In this document: one piece after another, positions 1 to 7,440 of the stretch
How the letters are laid out: the number at the start of each line of letters is the position of its first letter
Numbering within the stretch: the first letter of the stretch is position 1
From: a virus
IMG/VR virus record: IMGVR_UViG_3300024264_000166
Location: 1-24,612 of that record
Strand: one strand, 5' to 3'
Length of the DNA stretch: 24,612 nt
Notes under the pieces: generated by a model
Seen by the model: the letters and a program-made list of their open reading frames with translations, nothing else
What the model was told of the DNA's origin: nothing
Databases searched by the model: none
Translations under genes and position numbers: made by a program

Positions 1-829
1 TTGTTCTTGCAAACGCTGAAGTTGTCGCTGATTGTAGTACTGTTAACATAGTTGGTGAAATAACAACGTAGTTACCTGCGCCACGTCTTGTACGTGTAGC
101 AATTAAGTTAGCTGCTCTGTTAATTAGAACTGCTAATGCTGCGTGTTGGTCTCCAACGAATGTAGCTTGACCTGATACATTACCTTGGTCATATGTATCA
201 GTTGCTGCACCTGCTAGTGTACGTAGTGAAGTTAAAACTTCTTGATCAATCTCAGCAGTAATTTCTTGTGCAAGTGCTTGCATAATTTCTGCTTCAACGT
301 CTAGACCGTGCATTGAATTAGCATCTTGTGCTGCTTCAAAAGTCCAACGTGCTGATAATTTACGTGTTTTAGCTTCAACAGTTTGTTTCAATACTTGGAT
401 TGAAAGTTTACGACCTGCTTCTGCTTCTAGAGCTGAAGTTGAAGTCGGTCCACCTGTTGATGCGTCACCTGAGTAACCTTTTGCAATTGCAAATGGTGAT
501 AGTGCTTCGTCACCAGCTGTTGCGCCAGCTGCTGTTTGGCCATATCTTACTCTTAGTGTGTGGATTTGTCCTACTGGACCTGTCATAGGTTGTACACCTA
601 CTAGTTCGTTCGCGATAACTGTTGGCATAACACGACGAATAACTGGAAGAATCACTTTGTTTAGTGATGCAACGTTACCTGCCATTGTTGTACCTGCGGT
701 TGCTGATTCTGAAAGATAGTTTCTTGTATTCTCAAGAACTGATTCCATAACAACCTTTTTGTTACCATTTAAACCATCTGTAAGGGCGTCTTTTGTTACG
801 TCCCAATTTTCAAATAGATTCTGTGTCAT
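1..829 (-). CDS. gp23: Major capsid protein gp23 (partial, 3' end outside window)
   Basis: This is the N-terminal 276 residues of a T4-type major capsid protein, which builds the hexameric lattice of the head. The translated minus strand begins MTQNLFENWDVTKDALTDGL and contains the segment AEIMQALAQEITAEIDQEVL (about residues 165-190), a hallmark of gp23 in T4-like phages, as well as a conserved RRVMPTVIANELVGVQPMTG stretch. The ATG lies 12 bases after the gp22 stop and has a good ribosome site (AAGGAG, about 837-842). Residues 39-41 (LSE, followed by SATAG) fit the (L/I)xE cleavage rule of the T4 gp21 protease, so the mature protein may start near Ser42. It is the last gene seen of the minus-strand head cluster. 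The C-terminal part is missing only because the window ends. Confidence 0.95.
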   Translation of the reverse strand, partial: MTQNLFENWDVTKDALTDGLNGNKKVVMESVLENTRNYLSESATAGTTMAGNVASLNKVILPVIRRVMPTVIANELVGVQPMTGPVGQIHTLRVRYGQTAAGATAGDEALSPFAIAKGYSGDASTGGPTSTSALEAEAGRKLSIQVLKQTVEAKTRKLSARWTFEAAQDANSMHGLDVEAEIMQALAQEITAEIDQEVLTSLRTLAGAATDTYDQGNVSGQATFVGDQHAALAVLINRAANLIATRTRRGAGNYVVISPTMLTVLQSATTSAFART

Positions 830-841
830 TTGGAGATCTCC

Positions 842-1939
842 TTAGTTGATTCCTGCTAACTTTTTAAGGTTAATAATTTCGGCGGCACTATCAGTTGCCT
901 GTGTCGTTGCTGCCTTGTTACCTGTAATCTCAGTCTTCTGAGATTCGTTTAGTTTTTGTGATTTAATTGTTGTGCTTGACTCATTAAGTACCGTTGGTAG
1001 GTATTTGTTGAATTGAGCTTTTAGTTTGCTTGTGCTTACGCTTTCAAGCAAGTTGTTCATTAATTCACGTTTTTCTTTAGATAGTGGAGACATAAGTTCA
1101 GCCATAACTGACTCACGTTCACGGCTTTCATTAATTTTAGCTACTTTATTAGTTGCCTCAGTAATTTTTGCCTCTCTATCTTTAATTTCTTTATGTGATT
1201 CATCAAGTTGACTCTTCACATTCGAAAGTTCTTTTGAAAGTTTTGAAATATGTGTACCTTCAGCTAAGTGAGAACCCATAAATTCTGCTGCGAATGTTTC
1301 GAACAACTTACGTCCAAACATATTTTCTTTAGCAGTTTTAATATCTTCTTTTAAAGTACCTAGTTCTTTTGAGAGCGTACTCTCAACAATACTAGCTAAT
1401 TTAGTAGAAGCTTTTTCTACGAATTCAGCTTTCGCCTTAGTGATCATTTCTTTACCTTCCGCGACAAGTTTTACCTTTTGTTCAATAAGGTCTTTCTTGT
1501 CATTATGGAATTCATTAAGTTCTGAAGTAAGTTGTTCCATCACAAAATCTTCAAGCTTCTCAAAGTTGCCTTCTTGTAGCTTTCTGTCTTTGCGTAGTTC
1601 TGTAATTTCCTTGTTAAGCGTTTCCATAACAAACTTATCAAGTAGATTAGCATGTTCAGTAATTTTACGTTTGTACTCAACTTGAGCTTCTACTGCTGCT
1701 TTTTTATCCGATGCGAATTCTTTCAACTCAGTATTAATAGTATCTGATACCATCGCGTCAAGTGCTTCCACCATCGACGTTTTATCAGTCTCATATCTGT
1801 TTGCGAATTCTTCACGTAATTCAGCAGTGATCTCTTCACGAGCCTCACCTAATTTTACTTCCCAAGCTTCTGAAAGTGTTGAACGCACTTCTTCCGATAG
1901 GACTTCTGAACTTAGGAGTTGTTCTATTGCATTAGCCAT
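842..1939 (-). CDS. gp22: Prohead core scaffold protein gp22
   Basis: This 365-aa protein sits between the protease and major capsid genes, exactly where T4 has the main scaffold gene 22. It is almost entirely charged, alpha-helical sequence (long runs rich in E, K and L) that should form coiled coils, and it ends in LKKLAGIN. The sequence has many potential gp21 cleavage sites of the form (L/I)xE, for example LSE near residue 14; the T4 scaffold is degraded by gp21 during maturation. It is longer than T4 gp22 (269 aa). The start ATG directly follows the gp21 TAA stop, and the ribosome site AGGAGA lies inside the last gp21 codons, so the two are probably translationally coupled. Identification rests on position, size and composition more than on a single motif. 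Confidence 0.87.
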   Translation of the reverse strand: MANAIEQLLSSEVLSEEVRSTLSEAWEVKLGEAREEITAELREEFANRYETDKTSMVEALDAMVSDTINTELKEFASDKKAAVEAQVEYKRKITEHANLLDKFVMETLNKEITELRKDRKLQEGNFEKLEDFVMEQLTSELNEFHNDKKDLIEQKVKLVAEGKEMITKAKAEFVEKASTKLASIVESTLSKELGTLKEDIKTAKENMFGRKLFETFAAEFMGSHLAEGTHISKLSKELSNVKSQLDESHKEIKDREAKITEATNKVAKINESRERESVMAELMSPLSKEKRELMNNLLESVSTSKLKAQFNKYLPTVLNESSTTIKSQKLNESQKTEITGNKAATTQATDSAAEIINLKKLAGIN

Positions 1940-2569
1940 TTAGTTTCTCCTAATATCTAGTTTTTCAATGAACTGTAGTACTTCCTTCTGGAGGTACTTT
2001 TCAGCTAAGTTGTCGCTGTTTGCTGCTGAAGCTACATCAAGTAAGATGTTACCACGTTTCCCATTCATGATTTGCTCATAAAGTGGATCTGGGTAAGCAT
2101 CTGGTGCACTTGGATTAGCAACGATATCAACTGTTTGTATTTCAAAATCGCTGACATTGCCGCCGTCTGTAACATTACCACTACCTCTTGATGATACACC
2201 AAGTTTAACTCCATTGTCTAAAAGGGTTTTACAAATATTTCCCATCGGAGTAGGTAACAGCTTTAAACGACCATAACCGTCTTGACCGTCCATCCACATT
2301 TTCTCAATCATGTGTGACACACGGTCTAAATTTACTTGCAGATCGTCGGGGTGATCTGCTTCACCTAATACAGAGTAACCAGTTTCAATCTTTTGTTGTA
2401 TGACTTTAACAGCCTTACTGATTTCTGAAACTGGATAAACTCTCTGATTTTGATTACGTTTTTCACCTTGAACGAAAATTCCTTGCATATACAGGTTTTT
2501 ACCATCATCTGAAGATTCAGTAATGATATTTGCCTGGTCGTATGTTAGATTTTCTTTAAGTGTCAACAT
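1940..2569 (-). CDS. gp21: Prohead core protease gp21
   Basis: This 209-aa protein is the serine-type maturation protease of the T4 prohead, which degrades the scaffold and trims capsid proteins. The sequence shows GEADHPDDLQVNLDRVSH (residues 69-86, candidate catalytic His73), LGVSSRGSG (123-131, candidate Ser126 or Ser127) and VDIVANPSAPDA (147-158, candidate Asp148), the usual order of the family. The length matches T4 gp21 (212 aa). The ATG is two bases after the stop of the acidic core-protein gene and the stop abuts the gp22 start, so core protein, protease, scaffold and capsid are read as one tight block. The catalytic assignments come from the general family pattern and are not proven here. 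Confidence 0.92.
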   Translation of the reverse strand: MLTLKENLTYDQANIITESSDDGKNLYMQGIFVQGEKRNQNQRVYPVSEISKAVKVIQQKIETGYSVLGEADHPDDLQVNLDRVSHMIEKMWMDGQDGYGRLKLLPTPMGNICKTLLDNGVKLGVSSRGSGNVTDGGNVSDFEIQTVDIVANPSAPDAYPDPLYEQIMNGKRGNILLDVASAANSDNLAEKYLQKEVLQFIEKLDIRRN

Positions 2570-2571
2570 AA

Positions 2572-3420
2572 TTATTCAGCCTTGCCTTTTTTCTCTGCGC
2601 CGTGACCTTTAGACTCTGGAGATAATTTTGCACCGTCACCTGGGTGAGTTACATTCATATCTTTTGCATCGCCTGTTAAGCCTTTTGAATCGCCGCCTTC
2701 TGATTTAGCAGACATATCAACTGCTTTGCCGCCCATATCATTTTTGCCTGCAACTGGAGATGATTTACCATCATCGCCTGCTGGCATATCTGCTGGGTGC
2801 ATGCCGTCTTTACCTACTTTTGTTAAATCAGCTGCTTCTTCGATTTCTTCCGAATCATCATCAGCTTCCGCTGTAGTTTCTTCAACTACTGCTTCTTCCA
2901 TTTCTGGTTCCATATCCATTTCTGGAGCTGGATCTGCTGCTGGCTCGTCGCCCATAATTTTAGCAAATTCTGCTTTAAGATCTTCTAGTGCGTCTTCGAC
3001 GTTTACTAGTTTGTCTTCAATTTCTTCATGTTCTTCTTCGTGTCCGTCTGTTTCACCGTCATCGTCAAAGTCCATTTCGTCACCGTCTGATGCTAATTCC
3101 ATCTCAGCTTCTGGCTCTGCTAGATCTGACTCAGGAGCGTCTTCGCCCTCTTTGTCTTCTCCGTACATTTCCTCTGCTTCAATTTCTTCATCATCTTCTT
3201 CGATGTCGTCGATAAAGTTATCAGCTTTTTCGTCGCCAAACGCTTCATCTAGTTCTTCTTCCGCTACTTCATCTTCTACAACTTCGTCTGCTTCGACTAA
3301 GTCATTCCAAATTTCACGTGCTTTTTCTACGAATGCTTCGTGTAATAGGTCAGATGCTTTTGCTTCTTCGCCATTAACTAGGCTTTCAATCACTTTAATA
3401 TAACGTTCGCGAGTACTCAT
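2572..3420 (-). CDS. Acidic prohead core protein (gp68-position)
   Basis: This 282-aa protein starts MSTRERYIKVIESLVNGEEA. The N-terminal 45 residues look like the short helical module seen in prohead core proteins of marine T4-like phages (a pattern like KASDLLHEAFVEKAREIW). Residues 45-210 are extremely rich in Asp and Glu, and the last 80 residues are Gly/Asp/Lys/Ser-rich and low-complexity. It lies between the portal and protease genes, where T4 has core genes 67 and 68. I chose the ATG at 3420 because AAAGGAG lies 7-13 bases upstream; an in-frame ATG at 3477 would precede the predicted promoter box and lacks a ribosome site. Its likely role is an internal scaffold component removed by gp21. 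It has its own predicted late promoter, and a terminator lies just upstream. Confidence 0.75.
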   Translation of the reverse strand: MSTRERYIKVIESLVNGEEAKASDLLHEAFVEKAREIWNDLVEADEVVEDEVAEEELDEAFGDEKADNFIDDIEEDDEEIEAEEMYGEDKEGEDAPESDLAEPEAEMELASDGDEMDFDDDGETDGHEEEHEEIEDKLVNVEDALEDLKAEFAKIMGDEPAADPAPEMDMEPEMEEAVVEETTAEADDDSEEIEEAADLTKVGKDGMHPADMPAGDDGKSSPVAGKNDMGGKAVDMSAKSEGGDSKGLTGDAKDMNVTHPGDGAKLSPESKGHGAEKKGKAE

Positions 3421-3454
3421 TAGCTTTTCTCCTTTATCGAGGTTATAACACATG

Positions 3455-3462
3455 TATTTAGT
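3455..3462 (-). promoter_or_regulatory. Late-type promoter box ACTAAATA (core protein-21-22-23 block)
   Basis: ACTAAATA followed by C on the minus strand resembles the T4 late -10 box TATAAATA. With T4 spacing (box at -13 to -6) transcription would start near 3449, giving a leader of about 29 bases with AAAGGAG before the ATG at 3420. It is weaker than the other boxes (two changes from TATAAATA). Its position just downstream of a terminator supports it. Confidence 0.45.
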
Positions 3463-3491
3463 CTTACTGCTAGGCAAGATATCTTAAATAC

Positions 3492-3517
3492 AAAAAAAAC
3501 CGCGGTTTTGACACCGC
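3492..3517 (-). terminator. Intrinsic terminator after the gp67-position ORF
   Basis: On the minus strand GCGGT (3517-3513) pairs with ACCGC (3506-3502) around a 6-base loop, followed by GG and eight T residues (3499-3492), a classical factor-independent terminator. The palindrome AAAAC-CGCG-GTTTT is an alternative fold of the same bases. A second small hairpin, ACACC-AGC-GGTGT, lies just upstream (about 3510-3522). It would end messages coming from the portal gene before the scaffold block. Confidence 0.7.
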
Positions 3518-3551
3518 TGGTGTAAAAATAACAGTTATGTAGGTATTTTAT

Positions 3552-3749
3552 CTACTCTTCTGCTTGGCTAGCGCCGTATTGTAGCTGTACATCTTCGATC
3601 TTAGACGTATGCTCACTACGAGCCATCTCACGTCTATTACGCATCTTATTTAGATGTTTCAGCGTCAATCTAGGTCTACGGGTATCGTCAAGATCCCATT
3701 TGTTAAAATTATCATCTTCTGGTTTCTGAGCAAGTTCATTAAACCTCAT
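3552..3749 (-). CDS. Small charged protein at the gp67 position
   Basis: This is a 65-aa ORF starting MRFNELAQKPEDDNFNKW, highly charged (Arg, Lys, Asp, Glu), with no membrane segment or recognisable enzyme motif. It overlaps the end of the portal gene by 11 bases (the ATG is at 3749 and the gp20 stop at 3739-3741). I prefer this start because GGGAG lies a suitable distance upstream; an ATG at 3770 would add 7 residues and deepen the overlap. T4 carries the 80-aa core protein gp67 directly after gene 20, so a prohead core role is plausible by position. I could not recognise clear sequence similarity. A terminator follows. Confidence 0.6.
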   Translation of the reverse strand: MRFNELAQKPEDDNFNKWDLDDTRRPRLTLKHLNKMRNRREMARSEHTSKIEDVQLQYGASQAEE

Positions 3750-5406
3750 TTGATGTGTCTCCCATATCATCGTTCAGATCAGCATCTGGTGTATCAATTG
3801 GACCATCAACATCATCACTTGCATTCTCTGCATCGACATCAGTTGGTTGGAAACTATCGACATCAGATCCTCTAATACCTAATGCTCCTAAATCTCCTGT
3901 TGCTGTGCTGTCAGGCATATTGCCTTTTTGATTTTCTTCTTTCCACAATCTTTCGTTCTCAACCATTTCGTCTTCGTTTAGTCCTAAGTATCTATCAAGT
4001 AAGAATCTTCTTGACAAGTATCCAACACCCTCGAGCTGTCCAAATAGTTGTGCTTTTTGTGCATCAATTTCAATTTGTCTGTATTGTGAGAAACTTTGTG
4101 GTTCAACAAAGTTTAGTTCAAATAAACTAGAACTAACATCTAGTCCTCTATGTTTACAGAACATTTTAAATTCTTTGTCTAATGTATTTTGCAATGTAAG
4201 TTGTAATCTTTCACAGTACTTTGCAAAACGGAATTCTTGTATCATTGCTGTACCTATACGTCCATCGTTAAATGCCGCAATACCGTCTTCACTTCCTGTA
4301 GGAAGGTACGATGTTGGTACACGAAGTCCACGCATAAGTTTATTGTTAAAGTACTTTAAATCATCAATCTCACCAAGGTTTTCACCACCTGGTAATACTT
4401 CAACTTTAGATCCACGTCCTTCTGCTGTTTGAGCAAAGAAGTAATCTTCCATTATTGATAACGGGTTATAAGCCGCATCAACAACTTTAGTACCACCACC
4501 ACTCATATTTGGAATACGTGTTTGGTGTACTTCGTTTTTAACTCTTTCAACAAAACCCATTGCTTTGTGTGCTGGCATGTTACCTACGTCAATATAGAAC
4601 ACACGTCTTTCTGGTGCTCTTTGTACACGATAGATAATAATACTATCTTCTAATAATTCTTTTTGCTTGTATACTTTAAATACAGATTCTAATATACTGT
4701 TACCAAATGGCCAGTTTGCATTCATTCCATCACTTAGGCTTACATGTACTACGTTTTTAGAATCAACTGCGTACTCTGAATTAACACCTTGTGAATTGTT
4801 TGCATTAACAACACCGCTGTTTCCTTTACCAACACTATAACCTGTTGTAGGATTAACCGCTGTTGAATCTGCATGCTTCTTAGTATCTGTTGCAACCATG
4901 TCATGTAAATTTAATGCAATATTTTTAATTATATATTGATCAATTTCTCTGCCTTCGCTTTCGTTAACAATAGCTTTAGCAACATCACCTGGTTGTACCC
5001 ATATAAGTTTATATGTTTCTGGATCTCTAATAAAAAATTGATCACCATATTTAATACACGATCTAAACATAGTAAATATTCTACGTTCAAAATCATTAAT
5101 TCTAACCCACTGCTTTAATGTAGTTTCAAGGGCAGTAACTTCTGTATCAGTTGGAGCTGTTTTATATTTGATTCCAAAAGGAATACTTGATTGTGGATCT
5201 AATTGTGTACTAAATTCTGCAATAGTATCTAGTGCCGCATTAATTTCGCTGTCTTGATCCATCTGATCATACTGAGTATAACGCTCAACACGGTTTGGTT
5301 GACCCGAATATACTTCTGGTAGCCAACTTTGCCATCTGTTAGTTTTAGCGTTTCCGCCTGTTCCGTCATTAACGTTATATCTTGTAAAGTGTTTTTTCCA
5401 ACTCAT
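3739..5406 (-). CDS. gp20: Portal vertex protein gp20
   Basis: This 555-aa protein is the T4-type portal (T4 gp20 is 524 aa), which forms the dodecameric ring for DNA packaging and tail joining and nucleates head assembly. Recognisable family segments include YDQMDQDSEINAALDTIAEF (about 45-64), YRVQRAPERRVFYIDVGNMP (about 260-280), GGGTKVVDAAYNPLSIMEDYFFAQTAEGRGSKVEVLPGG (split across about 305-343) and DDLKYFNNKLMRGLRVPTSYL (about 350-370). The C-terminal 60 residues are acidic and low-complexity. The ATG has AAAGGA upstream, and a late-type box (5432-5439) lies in the short gap after the tape-measure-like gene. The 3' end overlaps the small gp67-position ORF. Confidence 0.96.
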   Translation of the reverse strand: MSWKKHFTRYNVNDGTGGNAKTNRWQSWLPEVYSGQPNRVERYTQYDQMDQDSEINAALDTIAEFSTQLDPQSSIPFGIKYKTAPTDTEVTALETTLKQWVRINDFERRIFTMFRSCIKYGDQFFIRDPETYKLIWVQPGDVAKAIVNESEGREIDQYIIKNIALNLHDMVATDTKKHADSTAVNPTTGYSVGKGNSGVVNANNSQGVNSEYAVDSKNVVHVSLSDGMNANWPFGNSILESVFKVYKQKELLEDSIIIYRVQRAPERRVFYIDVGNMPAHKAMGFVERVKNEVHQTRIPNMSGGGTKVVDAAYNPLSIMEDYFFAQTAEGRGSKVEVLPGGENLGEIDDLKYFNNKLMRGLRVPTSYLPTGSEDGIAAFNDGRIGTAMIQEFRFAKYCERLQLTLQNTLDKEFKMFCKHRGLDVSSSLFELNFVEPQSFSQYRQIEIDAQKAQLFGQLEGVGYLSRRFLLDRYLGLNEDEMVENERLWKEENQKGNMPDSTATGDLGALGIRGSDVDSFQPTDVDAENASDDVDGPIDTPDADLNDDMGDTSNEV

Positions 5407-5431
5407 ATTGTTATTATCCTTTGTATTCTTG

Positions 5432-5439
5432 TATTTATG
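5432..5439 (-). promoter_or_regulatory. Late promoter box CATAAATA for gp20
   Basis: CATAAATA followed by C on the minus strand differs from the T4 late consensus TATAAATA at one position. The predicted start is near 5426, leaving a 20-base leader that contains AAAGGAT before the gp20 ATG at 5406. It sits in the 36-base gap between two genes, where a promoter is expected. Confidence 0.75.
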
Positions 5440-5442
5440 CCT

Positions 5443-7440
5443 TTAACGGAAGTTATTGTTTCTTTCCTTTAAAGCACGTTCTAATACTGCATCTTCTTCA
5501 GCTTTTATTTGCTTTTGCAATGCTGCGATTTGTCTCTCCAATAGTGCCATTTCTTTATTGAGTCGAACTTTATCTCTCGGATGTTTAACTATTGTACTAG
5601 ATTGTTGCTTTTCTGTCAACCTATCTTTGAGTATACTTATTTCCTTGCTTTTAGGTATATCTTTAGGAACTGCTAATACTGGACTTACGCTAGGAGTAGT
5701 TTCACTAATTTTCATAGGTTTATGTGGATTATTTTCCTGTGCAGTGTCTTTTGGTAATGTGGTTGTTCCTATCTCTGTTTGAATAATTTCTTCATTAAAG
5801 AAATTAGTTGATTTCTTTTTAATAATTTCTGAGTTTTCATTAAACCAGTTTGAAACTGATTCAATTTTTACTGATAAATTATTTAAATCCCATGTAATAG
5901 CATTTTGTGCTGACAAGAACATTTTACTTGCATCGTTCATTGCTTGTACTGTACTACCTGATGCTGCTAATTTTGTTTTAGTGTCTTTGTTAAGTGCTTC
6001 AATTTCATCAGCACTTAACTCTGCATATTTTCCAAAGTTCTTTTTAATCAATATACCACTTGATTGTAACTGTGCAATTGATTGAAGTATACTATTATCT
6101 ACTGCACCAGCGTTTGCCATTTTATCCATATTCATGTTAGCAAAACTTTGCAATATATAGTTGCCAGCTTCTTCGCCACGCATTTCTCCTGTTTGAATCA
6201 TTCTTTCAATATTTCCAAAAAAGTCTTGTCCCATTGTTTTTGTAAATGCTGCTCTTGTCTCGTCAGAAAGTCTAGAATCAAATTCAAAGTTTTCAATATT
6301 ACCAGTGTACTGGAATAATTTCTCACCCAATGCTGCTGATAGCTCTTGTATCATACTTCCACCAGCACCTTGATCTGATATTAATGATAACTGTTCTAAT
6401 ATATGTTTTGCTGCACTAGCTTGTTCATTTTTACCATTGTCTCTTAAACCTTGTAAACCGGCCATTTCAAATGTTCCACTAATAGCAGACATTTGTCTTT
6501 GTAATGCATCGCTTCTAGTTAAAGAAGTTAAACTTGCCATTGCTGTACTTTCTACAACTAAGTCTTGAAAACCTTTATCTAACTTGGTTCCCATGCCAGC
6601 AACTTTCATATCTATTGCACCTGTTAAACGTTGTGTTTCTATATAAGACGCATACTGAGTCATTAATTCAGTATTTGAAAGTCCTAAGTCTCCCAACTTA
6701 TCTGTAGAGTCACTAAGTTTCTTAAACATACTTAAAAACTTTTTAGAACCGCCTGATACATCTGATCCAAGTGCTGTCATAGTACCACCAAAATTTGTTA
6801 CTGTATCTGAAAATGCATTATAAGTTATACCGGCTTTCATACTGTCAGAATACAAATCATCAAACTCACTTGCACTAGAATAAAATATAGCACCACTATC
6901 AATCATTTTCTTTTGTACTTCAGCAAACTGTTCAAATTTAGCTGCATTCCAACCTACCCATGCTAGTGCAACATCAGTTACTGTACTCATAGTACCGCCG
7001 AACTTAGTAAAAAATCCACTTAGTCCTTTAGATTTGTTCATCAGTTCTTTTAGACCGCCGCCGCCGGCTGGTCCTTTAAGTTTACCTGCTAAACTATCAA
7101 CAGCACCTACCATACTTGTTAACGGCTTTTCAGCATTACCAAAGAACGTTGCTGCCTGATTGATTGCACCTGCTGTACCTACTGTTCTATCTAAAAATGT
7201 TTTTTGATTTTTTTCTGTTGATTCAGAGTTTGTACCAGCTGCTTCAACCACTGCTTTCACAGATGCTAATACTTCGCTGTCTACTTCTTTAAGTTCTTTA
7301 ACACCGCCAAGCATTGTATCTGAAAGAATATTAGTACGTTGTAACTGCTTTGCCATAGCAAGCAATGTTGATTCACTTGCCCATGCTGGCAATTCAATAC
7401 TACTACCATCTGGTAAAGGTATATTATTCTTCTTAGCCAT
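5443..7440 (-). CDS. Tape-measure-like structural protein B
   Basis: This 665-aa protein has a long, mainly helical sequence with Gly/Ala-rich hydrophobic patches (about residues 105-165) and a charged coiled-coil tail (about 600-665). It resembles tape-measure proteins, which set tail length inside the tube. It is related to the gene just upstream: both share the N-terminal pattern P-WA-(S/T)-E-x-TL-x-A-(M/L) and the pattern (K/R)-x-(M/L)-ID-x-G-(A/S)-I in the middle, followed by a similar Gly/Met-containing region. Its ATG overlaps the upstream stop by one base (TAATG) with GGGGGAG before it, so translation is coupled. T4 has a single tape measure (gp29, 590 aa) elsewhere in the genome. The tape-measure role is inferred from composition, length and neighbours. 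Confidence 0.6.
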   Translation of the reverse strand: MAKKNNIPLPDGSSIELPAWASESTLLAMAKQLQRTNILSDTMLGGVKELKEVDSEVLASVKAVVEAAGTNSESTEKNQKTFLDRTVGTAGAINQAATFFGNAEKPLTSMVGAVDSLAGKLKGPAGGGGLKELMNKSKGLSGFFTKFGGTMSTVTDVALAWVGWNAAKFEQFAEVQKKMIDSGAIFYSSASEFDDLYSDSMKAGITYNAFSDTVTNFGGTMTALGSDVSGGSKKFLSMFKKLSDSTDKLGDLGLSNTELMTQYASYIETQRLTGAIDMKVAGMGTKLDKGFQDLVVESTAMASLTSLTRSDALQRQMSAISGTFEMAGLQGLRDNGKNEQASAAKHILEQLSLISDQGAGGSMIQELSAALGEKLFQYTGNIENFEFDSRLSDETRAAFTKTMGQDFFGNIERMIQTGEMRGEEAGNYILQSFANMNMDKMANAGAVDNSILQSIAQLQSSGILIKKNFGKYAELSADEIEALNKDTKTKLAASGSTVQAMNDASKMFLSAQNAITWDLNNLSVKIESVSNWFNENSEIIKKKSTNFFNEEIIQTEIGTTTLPKDTAQENNPHKPMKISETTPSVSPVLAVPKDIPKSKEISILKDRLTEKQQSSTIVKHPRDKVRLNKEMALLERQIAALQKQIKAEEDAVLERALKERNNNFR

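Noticed and set aside
2726-3403. 225-aa Ser-rich ORF on the plus strand
   Set aside because: It is the mirror image of the acidic core-protein gene (Glu and Asp codons read backwards give Ser-rich sequence), with no ribosome site or family match.
3421-3477. ATG at 3477 for the acidic core protein
   Set aside because: It adds 19 residues ahead of the predicted promoter box, while ATG 3420 has a strong AAAGGAG.
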